Source: an uncultured Alteromonadaceae bacterium (GTDB lineage Bacteria > Pseudomonadota > Gammaproteobacteria > Enterobacterales > Alteromonadaceae). From it: DNA of 64,000 nucleotides. Below the pieces are notes generated by a model that saw only the letters and a list, made by a program, of their open reading frames with translations, was not told where the DNA came from and did not search any database. The stretch is taken from assembly GCA_947503265.1 (NCBI GenBank), contig CANNDC010000010.1:62001-126000 (forward strand), read 5' to 3'. Below are positions 20,094-30,453 of this stretch, one piece after another (the first letter of the stretch is position 1; each line of letters starts with the position of its first letter). Made by a program: the position numbers and the translations under genes.

Positions 20094-20702
20094 TTAAATA
20101 TGATCTTCTTTGTTAACTGTCGCTTCTTTGCGTTTAGATTCTTCTTTGCCTTCCCAAGCAGGAAGATACTTGTTCATTTTCTCAATAATATTTGAAGCAT
20201 TATCTTGCGCCCACTTTTTCGCAGCTTCACTGATTTCTACCAATGACGTTTCTTGATCAATTTCTTTGAATTGTTCTGAGTCATAAAAGAATTTCGCATC
20301 CGCGGCTCCACTATTTCTTATTGGGTGGAGGGAGAAACGGGCCTTCCAAAAACCCATTCTTGGAGAAGCAATAGAGTAATAGGTTTTACCTTCTTGCATA
20401 TGCGCTTTCAGAAAATCCGCAGATTCACCGACGACCATAAACATACGTTCACCTGGAGTAACTCGGTGAGCAATTTTTGTCTCGTTAGATAAAATACCAA
20501 TAAATTCGGGTGTACCTGAAGTCACATCAAAAACAGAGGCTTGAATGGCTTGCCCGGTAAAGGCAGAACGCATAAAAATCATTTGTGTTTCGTTGCTTGC
20601 CAAATTGGTTTCAAGAGGGCTAGAAGAAGGTTGCATTAAAGTTGATTTACACCCGCTAACAAAAACAACGAGTGAACACACGAATAGAAGCTTTTTAAAC
20701 AT
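20094..20702 (-). CDS. Putative lipoprotein
   Basis: 202 aa with a lipoprotein signal: a basic start, a hydrophobic core and the lipobox VSGC (Cys near 18). The mature part is mixed alpha/beta with QMIFMRSAFTGQAIQASVFD and a lysine/glutamate-rich C-terminus. I do not recognise the family with certainty; DUF2846-like lipoproteins have a similar layout of small-molecule or ligand-binding type. It stands alone and is convergent with rimO. Confidence 0.7.
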   Translation of the reverse strand: MFKKLLFVCSLVVFVSGCKSTLMQPSSSPLETNLASNETQMIFMRSAFTGQAIQASVFDVTSGTPEFIGILSNETKIAHRVTPGERMFMVVGESADFLKAHMQEGKTYYSIASPRMGFWKARFSLHPIRNSGAADAKFFYDSEQFKEIDQETSLVEISEAAKKWAQDNASNIIEKMNKYLPAWEGKEESKRKEATVNKEDHI

Positions 20703-20844
20703 ATTTTAATTTCCGCTTATAGTTAGAATAATTTGTCGAAAAAATTCGAAGCGATGAAACGATACGTTAACTCGATTCAGGATTAAAGTATTTTTAACAC
20801 TCCTTGTCGTCTCAACCGCAATATCATTAACCTAGATAACTAAA

Positions 20845-22377
20845 TTAAGATGTAAGATCATTGGAATTATCGACGTCATCGTCTTCAGTCAATTTACCTA
20901 TCGCTTTGGATGAGATGCGTTTTTTAGTTTGAACACCAAGATTTCTGAAATCTTCAGCTCGTTTAACCAAATTACCTCTACCCTCAGTCAGTTTATTCAT
21001 CGCGCCATCATACTTTTTACGAACAGTATTTAAACTTGCTCCGACACCTTCCAAATCATCAACAAAGGACACGAATTTGTCGTACATGTCCGCGGCTTTC
21101 TTGGAAATCTCTTGTGCATTTTGATTTTGATATTCAACTTGCCAAATATTATTAATGGTTCTCAGCGCCACCAGCAAATTAGTCGGGCTGACGATCATAA
21201 TATTGTTATCTAGTGCGATTTGCACAATGTCTGGTGATTCTTCTACGGCAATCATAAAAGCAGACTCTATCGGTACAAACATCAAAATATAGTCGAGCGT
21301 TCGAATACCTTCTAGGTCTTGATAGTCTTTTTTAGCTAATTCTTTTATGTGCGATTTGAGTGAATTGATATGGCCTGTTAGATGTTGTTTTCGCTCTATT
21401 TGTTTAGTTTTTTCATCGCCTTTTTCATTGAAGTAGCGTTCGTAGTGAGACAAAGACACTTTCGAATCGATAACGATATCTTTGTCATTGGGTAAATGTA
21501 CTACTACGTCTGGCTGGTAAAGTTTACCTGACGCATTTCGCAACGATACTTGAGTCTCAAATTCATGCCCTTCCCTAAGACCAGATTCAGTCAATATCCT
21601 TTCTAAAACGACTTCACCCCAATTGCCTTGTTGCTTGTTATCCCCTTTCAAGGCTTTGGTAAGTGCAGAAGCTTCTTGGGTTATTTGTTGATTAAGTTCT
21701 TTTAAACCTAATATCTCAGTCTTTAATGAAGCCCTTTCTTGGCCTTCTTTGACGTACTGATCTGTAACTTGTTTTTTGAAGCCTTCAATTTGCTCTTTCA
21801 AGGGAGACAATAAATTGTCTAATCCCGCTTTACTCGACTCTGCAAACTTTTGCTGTTTTTGCTCGAATATTTTGTTGGCTAAATTTTCAAACTGTTCCTG
21901 CAATCGTCGCTCAGCAGATTCCAACAAAGCAATTTTCTCTTCACTGGCAATTTGTTGTTGTTTGAAACTGGCGGCTTGCGATTCTAATTGAGTGACATGT
22001 CGATTGGCTTGCTCGTTTACTTGTTGAAATTGTTTTTGCCAATGGGCCAGTTCCTGTTTGATGCTATCTAGCTGAAGAGTTTTTTGCTCCAATTCGCCTG
22101 CTTGCTTTTGTGCTTCCAACTGCAAAGAACGCGCATGCGACAAAGCTTGCTGCAATTCAGTATTTTGCAACTTTTCTGTATCTAATTGTTGTTTAACCGC
22201 ATCCAACTGCATGTCCATATGCAATTGCAATTGCTCAGCGGCTTCTTGCGACTGTTTTTTATGCTGCCGACTAGCCAACCAGTAGCCGACTATCAGGGTT
22301 GATAGTGCGGCAACAAATAAGACAACAGCAAGAGTGACAATGGCATCCTTACTCAGTTCAGCTAGAATGTCTGTCAT
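20845..22377 (-). CDS. rmuC: DNA recombination protein RmuC homologue
   Basis: 510 aa. It has an N-terminal membrane anchor (about 12-34), a long Gln/Glu-rich coiled coil (about 40-215), and the RmuC nuclease-like domain (GNWGEVVLERILTESGLREG, PDVVVHLPNDKDIVIDSKVSL, YILMFVPIESAFMIA). In E. coli RmuC limits inverted-repeat rearrangement. The domain belongs to the PD-(D/E)xK group, fitting DVVVHLPNDKDIVIDSKV. It begins 4 bp after the fumarase stop, so the genes are co-transcribed. A TTG codon precedes the chosen ATG. Confidence 0.92.
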   Translation of the reverse strand: MTDILAELSKDAIVTLAVVLFVAALSTLIVGYWLASRQHKKQSQEAAEQLQLHMDMQLDAVKQQLDTEKLQNTELQQALSHARSLQLEAQKQAGELEQKTLQLDSIKQELAHWQKQFQQVNEQANRHVTQLESQAASFKQQQIASEEKIALLESAERRLQEQFENLANKIFEQKQQKFAESSKAGLDNLLSPLKEQIEGFKKQVTDQYVKEGQERASLKTEILGLKELNQQITQEASALTKALKGDNKQQGNWGEVVLERILTESGLREGHEFETQVSLRNASGKLYQPDVVVHLPNDKDIVIDSKVSLSHYERYFNEKGDEKTKQIERKQHLTGHINSLKSHIKELAKKDYQDLEGIRTLDYILMFVPIESAFMIAVEESPDIVQIALDNNIMIVSPTNLLVALRTINNIWQVEYQNQNAQEISKKAADMYDKFVSFVDDLEGVGASLNTVRKKYDGAMNKLTEGRGNLVKRAEDFRNLGVQTKKRISSKAIGKLTEDDDVDNSNDLTS

Positions 22378-22381
22378 CAAC

Positions 22382-23929
22382 TTATTTCACACCCGCTTTT
22401 GCAGCTTCCAAAGTGGCATTGAGATCTTCAATTTTTGCTTTCCAAATTGCTGGACCGGTTTGGTGAGCATTGGCCCCCGAGCTATCTACTGCCACGGTGA
22501 CTGGCATATCTTCCACTTCAAACTCATAGATTGCTTCCATACCCAAATCTTCGAATGCGACAACGCGTGACTTTTTGATTGCTTTGGAAACCAAATACGC
22601 AGCACCACCTACTGCCATCAAATAGACCGCTTTGTGCTTCGCAATGCTGTCCACTGTGGCGGGTCCACGTTCAGCTTTACCGATCATGCCAATTAAGCCA
22701 GTTTCTTCCAACATCATATCGGTAAACTTATCCATTCGCGTCGCCGTAGTAGGCCCAGCTGGGCCTACTGCTTCATCTCCAACTGCATCTACCGGACCAA
22801 CGTAATAGATAAACCGATTGGTTAAATCTACCCCTTCAGGCATTCCCTCACCCGCCTCAAGCATAGTTTGAATTCGCTTATGAGCAGCATCCCGCCCCGT
22901 CAACATCTTACCGGAAAGCAAAACGGTTTCGCCGACTTTCCATTCCTGAATATCTTCTTTAGTTAAGCCATCTAAATTCACTCTTCGAGTGGATTCGCCC
23001 ACCTCCCAAGTAATTTCAGGCCAGTCTTCTAGTTTTGGTGGAGCCAATTCTGCAGGACCTGAACCATCTAAGTAGAAATGTGCATGGCGTGTAGCCGCAC
23101 AGTTAGGGATCATCGCGATTGGTTTTGAAGCCGCATGAGTCGGAACAGATTTGATTTTAATATCCACTACCGTAGTCATCCCCCCTAGACCTTGCGCTCC
23201 AATGCCCAAATCATTCACTTTCTTGAAAATATCTAAACGCAGTTTCTCTTCAGTTGTTTCAGCGCCTCGGTCAATGAGCTCTTGAATATCAACTGGATCC
23301 ATCAAGCTTTCTTTGGCCAGTACTGCTGCTTTTTCTGCAGTGCCGCCTATTCCGATACCTAACATTCCCGGAGGACACCAGCCAGCTCCCATTGTTGGTA
23401 GCGTCTTCACCACCCAGTCAGCAATATCGTCGCTGGGGTTCAACATGATCATTTTGGATTTGTTTTCAGATCCACCACCCTTGGCAGCAATCATGACTTC
23501 AATTTTGTCACCAGCGACAGTATCGATGTGAACTACAGCGGGGGTATTGTCTTTAGTATTTTTGCGAGACCCTGCTGGATCGGCAACGATTGACGCTCTG
23601 AGTGGATTGTCAGGATTAAGATAAGCTCGTCGAGTTCCCTCATCTACCATCTCCTGCACCGTCATATCCGTTTTGTCCCACTGAACACCCATGCCAATTT
23701 TTACGAAACAGGTTACGATCCCAGTATCTTGACACAATGGCCTTTTACCTTCGGCCGACATTCTGGAGTTAATTAAAATTTGCGCCATTGCATCCTTAGC
23801 AGCCTGACTCTTCTCCATGTTGTAGGCTTTTTCAACAGCTTGTACATAATCTAGAGGATGATAATAGGAGATAAACTGCAATGAATCTTCAATGCTATCA
23901 ATGAAATCTTGTTGACGAATGAGTGCCAT
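22382..23929 (-). CDS. fumA: Fumarate hydratase class I, iron-sulfur dependent
   Basis: Reversible hydration of fumarate to malate using an oxygen-labile 4Fe-4S cluster. The 515 aa contain alpha and beta parts in one chain. Visible residues: RPLCQDTGIVTCFVK (first cluster Cys), GGGSENKSKM, IPNCAATRHAHFYLDGSGPA, and in the C-terminal part LLSGKMLTGRDAAHKR and GPAGPTTATRMDKF. It is the first gene of a fumarase-rmuC unit divergent from pabB. No class II (FumC) gene is in the window. Confidence 0.95.
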   Translation of the reverse strand: MALIRQQDFIDSIEDSLQFISYYHPLDYVQAVEKAYNMEKSQAAKDAMAQILINSRMSAEGKRPLCQDTGIVTCFVKIGMGVQWDKTDMTVQEMVDEGTRRAYLNPDNPLRASIVADPAGSRKNTKDNTPAVVHIDTVAGDKIEVMIAAKGGGSENKSKMIMLNPSDDIADWVVKTLPTMGAGWCPPGMLGIGIGGTAEKAAVLAKESLMDPVDIQELIDRGAETTEEKLRLDIFKKVNDLGIGAQGLGGMTTVVDIKIKSVPTHAASKPIAMIPNCAATRHAHFYLDGSGPAELAPPKLEDWPEITWEVGESTRRVNLDGLTKEDIQEWKVGETVLLSGKMLTGRDAAHKRIQTMLEAGEGMPEGVDLTNRFIYYVGPVDAVGDEAVGPAGPTTATRMDKFTDMMLEETGLIGMIGKAERGPATVDSIAKHKAVYLMAVGGAAYLVSKAIKKSRVVAFEDLGMEAIYEFEVEDMPVTVAVDSSGANAHQTGPAIWKAKIEDLNATLEAAKAGVK

Positions 23930-24057
23930 AGTTGCCTCTTAGGTTGGTAAAGGATTTACAAATTTACGTCGTGGCTCGAATCAGGATATGATAACCTCTA
24001 AGAGTGATTCGCTCCAAGGCTATTCGGCCTCATTTTTTAAAAAGCGGTTAAATATCA

Positions 24058-25482
24058 ATGACGCAACATACTAACGAGGTCTATACCCTTCGTTTACTTT
24101 CCATACCTACAGACACACCTATTACCCATTTGTTTAAGCACTATGCATCAAAACCATGGTCGATATTATTGGATTCGGCAGAAGCGAAACATACGAGTGG
24201 GCAATTTGATATTTTTGTGGCCGACCCAGTCGCCACTTTAGTCGTAAATGGTGATACTTGCGAAGTACACAGAACAGCTAGCCAAACCAAAACACTCAAA
24301 GGTGATCCGTTCAAAGTACTTGGTTCGTTGCTTGATGATTATCTCCCAAAAGCACTGAAAAATGTTAGCCATGAAAGCCCTGATTTGCCTTTCAAAGCGG
24401 GAGCGTTAGGGTATTTTGGATATGATTTAGGTCGCCAGTTTGAGGTTTTACCGAATATTTCTGAGCAAGCTTATCACGCTGCGGATATGGCAATAGGCAT
24501 CTATACTTGGAGCATAATTAAAGATTGCAAATCGGGGCAGTTTTATCTTTTCTCTCTCAATGACTTCCCATCTCCTAAAGCAATTGAACTTGAGAATCTG
24601 AATATTGAAAATGCGATTGAGCAAGACCAACTGTATTTTAGTCTAAACACACCTTGGCAATCCAATATGACCACCCAAGAGTATTTGACTAAATTTGATG
24701 CAATTCAAGGCTATCTTAACGCCGGAGACTGTTATCAAGTCAATCTTGCACAGCGTTTTTCTGCCAAATACAGTGGTTCTACTTGGCAAGCCTACTTAGC
24801 TTTGAGAAAAGCTAATCAGGCGCCATTTTCAGCCTACATTAATCTAGCAGAAACCAGTATATTGAGTATTTCTCCGGAACGATTCCTGTCGGTTAAAGAC
24901 AATGCAGTTGAAACAAAACCTATTAAAGGTACCCGACCACGCTGCCAAGACGTGGAAGAAGATAAATTGCAAATAAAACACTTAGAAGAATCGGAAAAGG
25001 ATCGTGCGGAAAATCTGATGATTGTCGATTTGTTGCGAAATGATTTAAGCAAGTCATGTGAAGATCATTCTATTAAAGTGCCTAAATTATTTGCTATTGA
25101 AACCTTTGAAGCTGTGCATCATTTAGTTAGCACGGTAGAAGCAAAATTAAAACCCGAGTTTGATGCGTTGGATCTTCTACGCGGTGCCTTTCCGGGTGGC
25201 TCTATTACCGGAGCACCAAAGATACGTGCAATGCAAATTATTGATGAGTTGGAACCACAAAGACGAAATATTTATTGTGGCAGTATCGGTTACATAAGTT
25301 ATAACGGTGATATGGACACAAGTATCTGTATTAGAACTCTTTTGTGTGAAAACCAATATATTTATTGCTGGGCCGGTGGCGGTATTGTTGTAGATTCCAA
25401 TGGTGCGGACGAATATCAGGAGAGTCTAGATAAAGTATCAAAAATTTTACCCGTGCTAGAACGATTAGGTAAAACACAATGA
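24058..25482 (+). CDS. pabB: Aminodeoxychorismate synthase component I
   Basis: Converts chorismate and ammonia to 4-amino-4-deoxychorismate for folate synthesis. The 474 aa have an N-terminal anthranilate-synthase-I-like domain and the C-terminal chorismate-binding domain: AGDCYQVNLAQRFSA, KPIKGTRPRC, ENLMIVDLLRNDLSKSC, FPGGSITGAPKIRAMQII, CWAGGGIVVDS. KPIKGT (rather than PIAGT) supports PabB over TrpE. It overlaps nudL by 4 nt (ATGA), so the two are translationally coupled. Confidence 0.93.
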   Translation: MTQHTNEVYTLRLLSIPTDTPITHLFKHYASKPWSILLDSAEAKHTSGQFDIFVADPVATLVVNGDTCEVHRTASQTKTLKGDPFKVLGSLLDDYLPKALKNVSHESPDLPFKAGALGYFGYDLGRQFEVLPNISEQAYHAADMAIGIYTWSIIKDCKSGQFYLFSLNDFPSPKAIELENLNIENAIEQDQLYFSLNTPWQSNMTTQEYLTKFDAIQGYLNAGDCYQVNLAQRFSAKYSGSTWQAYLALRKANQAPFSAYINLAETSILSISPERFLSVKDNAVETKPIKGTRPRCQDVEEDKLQIKHLEESEKDRAENLMIVDLLRNDLSKSCEDHSIKVPKLFAIETFEAVHHLVSTVEAKLKPEFDALDLLRGAFPGGSITGAPKIRAMQIIDELEPQRRNIYCGSIGYISYNGDMDTSICIRTLLCENQYIYCWAGGGIVVDSNGADEYQESLDKVSKILPVLERLGKTQ

Positions 25483-26045
25483 AACGGCAAGAATTTTTAA
25501 ACCGATTTCATCAAGCAAAGAACATAGTCCCTGAAGTCGATTTTCCATTGAAGCAACCGGGGCGGCCGGCTGCTGTCCTTATTCCACTTGTTGATAATGG
25601 TGATGATTTGACCGTGCTGCTTACTGAGCGAGCGAAACATTTAAAGCATCACCCTGGCCAAATTAGTTTTCCAGGTGGAAAAAAAGAAGAATCCGACAAT
25701 GACCTGAAGCATACGGCGTTACGAGAAACACATGAAGAAATTGGAATAGCGTCAAACGAAGTGCAAATTATTGGAGAGCTCCCCAAATTTCGCACAATAA
25801 GTCGCTATGAAGTATTGCCTTATATCGGGTTAATTTCAGCTGGCTATGAAACAGTCATAGATACAAACGAAGTAGAAAGCGTTTTTGAAGTTCCTTTAAC
25901 TTATTTACTCGAACCCAACAATTATTTTGTGCATTGGGCAAAAAGGCACAATCGCAAGCAACCCGTGTATTTTATCAAGTGGCAAGATTATACAATTTGG
26001 GGAGCGACAGCTTCATTTTTACGCACGCTTTCCAACCATCTTTGA
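25479..26045 (+). CDS. nudL: CoA pyrophosphatase, Nudix family
   Basis: Hydrolyses CoA and its derivatives to phosphopantetheine and 3',5'-ADP. The 188 aa carry the CoA-type signature LLTERAKHLKHHPGQISFPGG overlapping the Nudix box (G, then E, then RETHEEIG at about residues 67-89). The length fits E. coli NudL/YeaB (192). The ATG overlaps the pabB stop. In E. coli, too, pabB and nudL sit side by side. Confidence 0.93.
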   Translation: MKRQEFLNRFHQAKNIVPEVDFPLKQPGRPAAVLIPLVDNGDDLTVLLTERAKHLKHHPGQISFPGGKKEESDNDLKHTALRETHEEIGIASNEVQIIGELPKFRTISRYEVLPYIGLISAGYETVIDTNEVESVFEVPLTYLLEPNNYFVHWAKRHNRKQPVYFIKWQDYTIWGATASFLRTLSNHL

Positions 26046-26132
26046 GTTGAATCTTTACTAACAATATCTCGACAATAAGTTCGAACCCATTGTAGTATTC
26101 GCCATTGCCTACCTACAAAAGATAAATAAAAT

Positions 26133-27506
26133 ATGATAAGCGTATTCGATATGTTTAGTGTTGGAATTGGTCCATCAAGTTCACATACAGTGGGACCAAT
26201 GCGAGCAGCAAAATCGTTTTGTGATGAGCTAGCGGCACAAGATGAACTTAAAAATGTGGACCGCATTGTGGTTGAGCTATTTGGTTCACTTGGTCTGACG
26301 GGAAAAGGTCATGGAACCGGTAAAGCGGTCATTTTAGGCCTTCTCGGGTTTGACCCTGAAACGGTAGATGTTCGGCAAGTAGACGCGATGCTTGCTGAAA
26401 TCGAATCGACTCAAAAAATAACCTTGAACCAATCCCATAAGGTTAAATTTCCAAATCAAGGCGCCATTGTGTTTCATCGCAGAAAATCCTTGCCTCTGCA
26501 TGCAAATGGCATGACCATTCACGTTTACCAGCAAGACAATCTGTTACGCTCACAAACTTACTACTCAATTGGCGGTGGCTTTGTAGTAAAACATGAAGAC
26601 TTTCAAGACGTAAAGAGCCGTTCTTTAGAAGCTGAACAAAGACCTTTACCCTATTCTTTTTCCAGTTCAGCGGAATTGATTTCTCATTGCAAAGAAAATG
26701 GATTAAGCATTAGTGCTCTGATGCTGAAGAACGAGTCTACCGTAAGGGATAAACAGCAAGTCAGCGATGATCTATGGCATATTTGGCAAGTCATGTTGGA
26801 ATCAGTGAATAATGGTATCAATACTGAAGGTATCTTGCCCGGAGGTCTAAAAGTATTGCGGCGCGCGCCTATTCTTTTCCGCAGATTGGAATCTGAGCAA
26901 ACTGCTGATCCCATGCAAGCTATGGATTGGGTCAATTTATTTGCATTGGCAGTTAATGAAGAAAATGCTGCTGGCGGACGTGTTGTGACTGCGCCTACTA
27001 ATGGTGCTGCTGGGATTATTCCAGCAGTGCTATGTTATTTCGACAAGTTTGTTCGCAAAGTCGATCAAAATACCGCGACTCGATACCTTCTTACCGCAGC
27101 AGCAATTGGCATTTTATACAAGAAAAATGCATCTATTTCAGGTGCTGAAGTAGGCTGTCAGGGTGAAGTGGGAGTTGCCTGTTCCATGGCGGCTGGAGCG
27201 TTAACCGAGATATTGGGCGGTTCTGTTGATGCAGTTGAAAATGCGGCGGAAATAGGCATGGAACACAACCTAGGCTTAACCTGTGATCCTGTTGGCGGAT
27301 TGGTTCAAGTTCCTTGTATTGAACGTAATGCTATGGGAGCGATTAAAGCAATAAACGCTTCTAGACTTGCCTTGCGAGGTTCTGGACAACACAAAGTATC
27401 TTTAGACAAAGTAATCAAAACCATGTGGGATACGGGTAACGATATGAAGTCTAAATACAAAGAAACCGCACGAGGCGGTTTGGCAGTGAATATAATTGAG
27501 TGCTAA
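26133..27506 (+). CDS. sdaA: L-serine ammonia-lyase (4Fe-4S)
   Basis: Deaminates L-serine to pyruvate. The single 457-aa chain has the beta domain first ([21 protein letters not shown]) and the alpha domain second. Cluster cysteines are visible in [31 protein letters not shown] and the C-terminal region; [11 protein letters not shown] is also conserved. E. coli has paralogues SdaA/SdaB of similar length; the symbol follows the family, not a proven orthology. It is followed by a copy of the interspersed repeat, and no separate terminator is seen. Confidence 0.93.
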   Translation: MISVFDMFSVGIGPSSSHTVGPMRAAKSFCDELAAQDELKNVDRIVVELFGSLGLTGKGHGTGKAVILGLLGFDPETVDVRQVDAMLAEIESTQKITLNQSHKVKFPNQGAIVFHRRKSLPLHANGMTIHVYQQDNLLRSQTYYSIGGGFVVKHEDFQDVKSRSLEAEQRPLPYSFSSSAELISHCKENGLSISALMLKNESTVRDKQQVSDDLWHIWQVMLESVNNGINTEGILPGGLKVLRRAPILFRRLESEQTADPMQAMDWVNLFALAVNEENAAGGRVVTAPTNGAAGIIPAVLCYFDKFVRKVDQNTATRYLLTAAAIGILYKKNASISGAEVGCQGEVGVACSMAAGALTEILGGSVDAVENAAEIGMEHNLGLTCDPVGGLVQVPCIERNAMGAIKAINASRLALRGSGQHKVSLDKVIKTMWDTGNDMKSKYKETARGGLAVNIIEC

Positions 27507-27515
27507 CAAATTTAC

Positions 27516-27689
27516 TTAGGGGCTGTTGACCTTTGCTGTATGAGTTTTGTTCTAAAACTAGTTGCCATCTAGAGCGCCTTCTGATCGCGGCGCTGATTTG
27601 AAAGCCTAGTGCTCCTAAGCTAAATGTCAGCAACTCAGAGCAGGAGGCGCTTAGGATGAACCCGAAGAGCAATGTTTGTGCGTTATTTA
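27516..27689 (+). repeat. Interspersed repeat, copy A (about 174 bp)
   Basis: Starts TTAGGGGCTGTTGACCTTTG ten bases after the sdaA stop and runs to GTGCGTTATTT. Aligned with the complements of copies B (39221-39472) and C (40157-40328), it is roughly 80-90 percent identical by eye. Internal features are hairpin 1 (AGCGCC / GGCGCT, 27572-27593), hairpin 2 (TCCTAAGC 27613-27620 / GCTTAGGA 27649-27656), AGGAGG at 27642-27647, and an ATG at 27656 opening a frame MNPKSNVCALF. Only one terminal repeat is recognisable in this copy. It separates convergent sdaA and cysB. Confidence 0.85.
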
Positions 27690-27738
27690 ATCTGCTTTAT
27701 TACTCGCTTAAGTATGTCGAATTTGGCGTAAATTCAAA

Positions 27739-28719
<981 letters not shown>

Positions 28720-28904
28720 CTACCTAATACAGGGCGGGAATTTCGTTATATTAAATTGTTATATACCTATGGAGACATTAATTCCATTATATTTTAAAAA
28801 AATCTGCACTTTTTATCTTAGTCAGTGAATATTTTTTGGCATATCGGGTTCAACTAACGGATACTATTGTAATTCTTCCATTCTGTTTTAACTCAGGTGA
28901 AATC

Positions 28905-29600
28905 ATGGGAACAAATAGCCAAGCTATTGATTTTTCTTCAGTACTCGCGGCCGCGGTGCACGATATGAAAGGCTCTTTGGATTTACTCATTCGTTCTATT
29001 GAGTGTTTGAATACGGTTATTGATGAGAAGAATAAAGAAGCTGTTCAATTTCTAGCAATTGCACACTATGAATCTGCCCGTTTAAACACAGGTTTAGTGC
29101 AGCTTTTATCATTATATAGAGCGGAAACGGAAAACCTGCCGATAACAATAGACGAATGTTTTATAGATGATTTGCTTGAAGACATTTCTTTGATTCATGA
29201 GAACTATCTAAACTTGATGAACCTCGAATTAGAAATTGTTCAAGAACAAGAGTTGAGCTGCTATTTAGACAATGGACTAATTGTGCTTTTGTTGTCTGAT
29301 ATATTAATTAATGCGATTAAATATGGTAAGAGCAAACTGCGTTTGAGCGCATATGCAGAAGAGCATTGGGTGGTCATTAAAGTGGAAGATGATGGACCAG
29401 GCTACCCTGAATCTATGCTTGAAACTAACGAATTATCAATGCAAGACGTTAACATAAGGGAAGGACGAACAGGATTGGGTATATTTTTTGCGAAAGTCAT
29501 CGCTCATGCTCATAGTAACAATGAAAGGAAAGGCACCATAATGTTGAGTAATGGAGGCGAACTTGGGGGGAGCGTTTTCACCTTAAAATTGCCCTTATGA
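28905..29600 (+). CDS. Soluble sensor-type histidine kinase, orphan
   Basis: 231 aa without membrane span or recognisable sensor domain. The dimerisation helix carries the likely phospho-histidine in AAAVHDMKGSLDLLI (about residue 18). The ATPase domain has the N box INAIKYGKSK, G1 DDGPGYP and G2 RTGLGIFFAKV. The ATG at 28905 has AGGTGA 4 nt upstream; the longer open frame back to 28836 has no support. No response regulator lies next to it. A kinase that takes its input from another protein, or an anti-sigma-type kinase, would also fit. Confidence 0.82.
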   Translation: MGTNSQAIDFSSVLAAAVHDMKGSLDLLIRSIECLNTVIDEKNKEAVQFLAIAHYESARLNTGLVQLLSLYRAETENLPITIDECFIDDLLEDISLIHENYLNLMNLELEIVQEQELSCYLDNGLIVLLLSDILINAIKYGKSKLRLSAYAEEHWVVIKVEDDGPGYPESMLETNELSMQDVNIREGRTGLGIFFAKVIAHAHSNNERKGTIMLSNGGELGGSVFTLKLPL

Positions 29601-29678
29601 AAGGCACTCCCATTATTTTTTGGTTTTATATTTATGAGATTACGAGTTTTTGTGTTCAATGCGGGAATTAAAGGTTAA

Positions 29679-30446
29679 ATGATTTTTCCAATAATCATAA
29701 TTTTGATTGTTTCTTTAGTACTTGTAGCAATTGTAGTGAATGCGCTACAACAACACAAAGAGAAACAAGAAGCTGAAAAACGAACAGAAATCGCCAAACA
29801 AAAGTCAATTATTGACGAAACGGAAAATGTCCTGTTGACGGTCGAAAATATCCCAATTTCCCCTACCCTTTCACTCGTTCTTTACAAACGTATATACAAT
29901 GCAATTATGATTATTTATCAACTCAATCCCTCCACTACTGATGTTAAACAGCGCATCAGGGATACTGAAGATAAAATAAAGACCATAGATGTGAATGACC
30001 CTGCTCCCACATACGAAAATTTTAACTTGCCGGACAATGATAAATTGATCATCCAATATATTCAGGCTATCAAAAAATTTCGAGTGTTGTTGAGGTCAGA
30101 ACACAACAAAGGCAAAGTTGATCCAAAGACATTTGCGAATGAAGACAGAGCTTTATCGGCGTTGCAAATCAGAGTGAATGTAGAAACCTTAGCGAAACGA
30201 GGGGACAGCGCGCTACAAAGTAACATGCTCGGGTCTGCGAGACAGTATTTTGAGAAGGCCATTGCAGCGTTAGACTCTCAAAATCAACCCGATGATTACA
30301 ATGTCCAAAGACGTTCTCAATTAGCTGAGCAGCTGAAAGTAATTCAAAACAACCTGCGCAATGTTAACGCCCAAGATAGAGCAAAGAAACAAGAAGAAGA
30401 GCGTGATGAATTGGATGAATTATTCGCGCCTAAAAAGAAGTGGTAG
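29679..30446 (+). CDS. Membrane-anchored coiled-coil/TPR-like protein of unknown function
   Basis: 255 aa. One N-terminal membrane span (residues 2-22), a basic coiled coil (25-50), then an all-helical soluble part. Residues 170-225 (TLAKRGDSALQSNMLGSARQYFEKAIAAL) look like a TPR unit, and the end is strongly charged (KKQEEERDELDELFAPKKKW). It lies 78 bp after the histidine kinase in the same direction, so the two may be co-transcribed. I do not recognise a named family. Confidence 0.7.
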   Translation: MIFPIIIILIVSLVLVAIVVNALQQHKEKQEAEKRTEIAKQKSIIDETENVLLTVENIPISPTLSLVLYKRIYNAIMIIYQLNPSTTDVKQRIRDTEDKIKTIDVNDPAPTYENFNLPDNDKLIIQYIQAIKKFRVLLRSEHNKGKVDPKTFANEDRALSALQIRVNVETLAKRGDSALQSNMLGSARQYFEKAIAALDSQNQPDDYNVQRRSQLAEQLKVIQNNLRNVNAQDRAKKQEEERDELDELFAPKKKW

Positions 30447-30453
30447 TCCTCTT

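Noticed and set aside
28745..28764. CysB autoregulatory site from two GTTATAT copies
   Set aside because: The region is very AT-rich and the motif does not match a defined CysB consensus; kept only as a remark under cysB.
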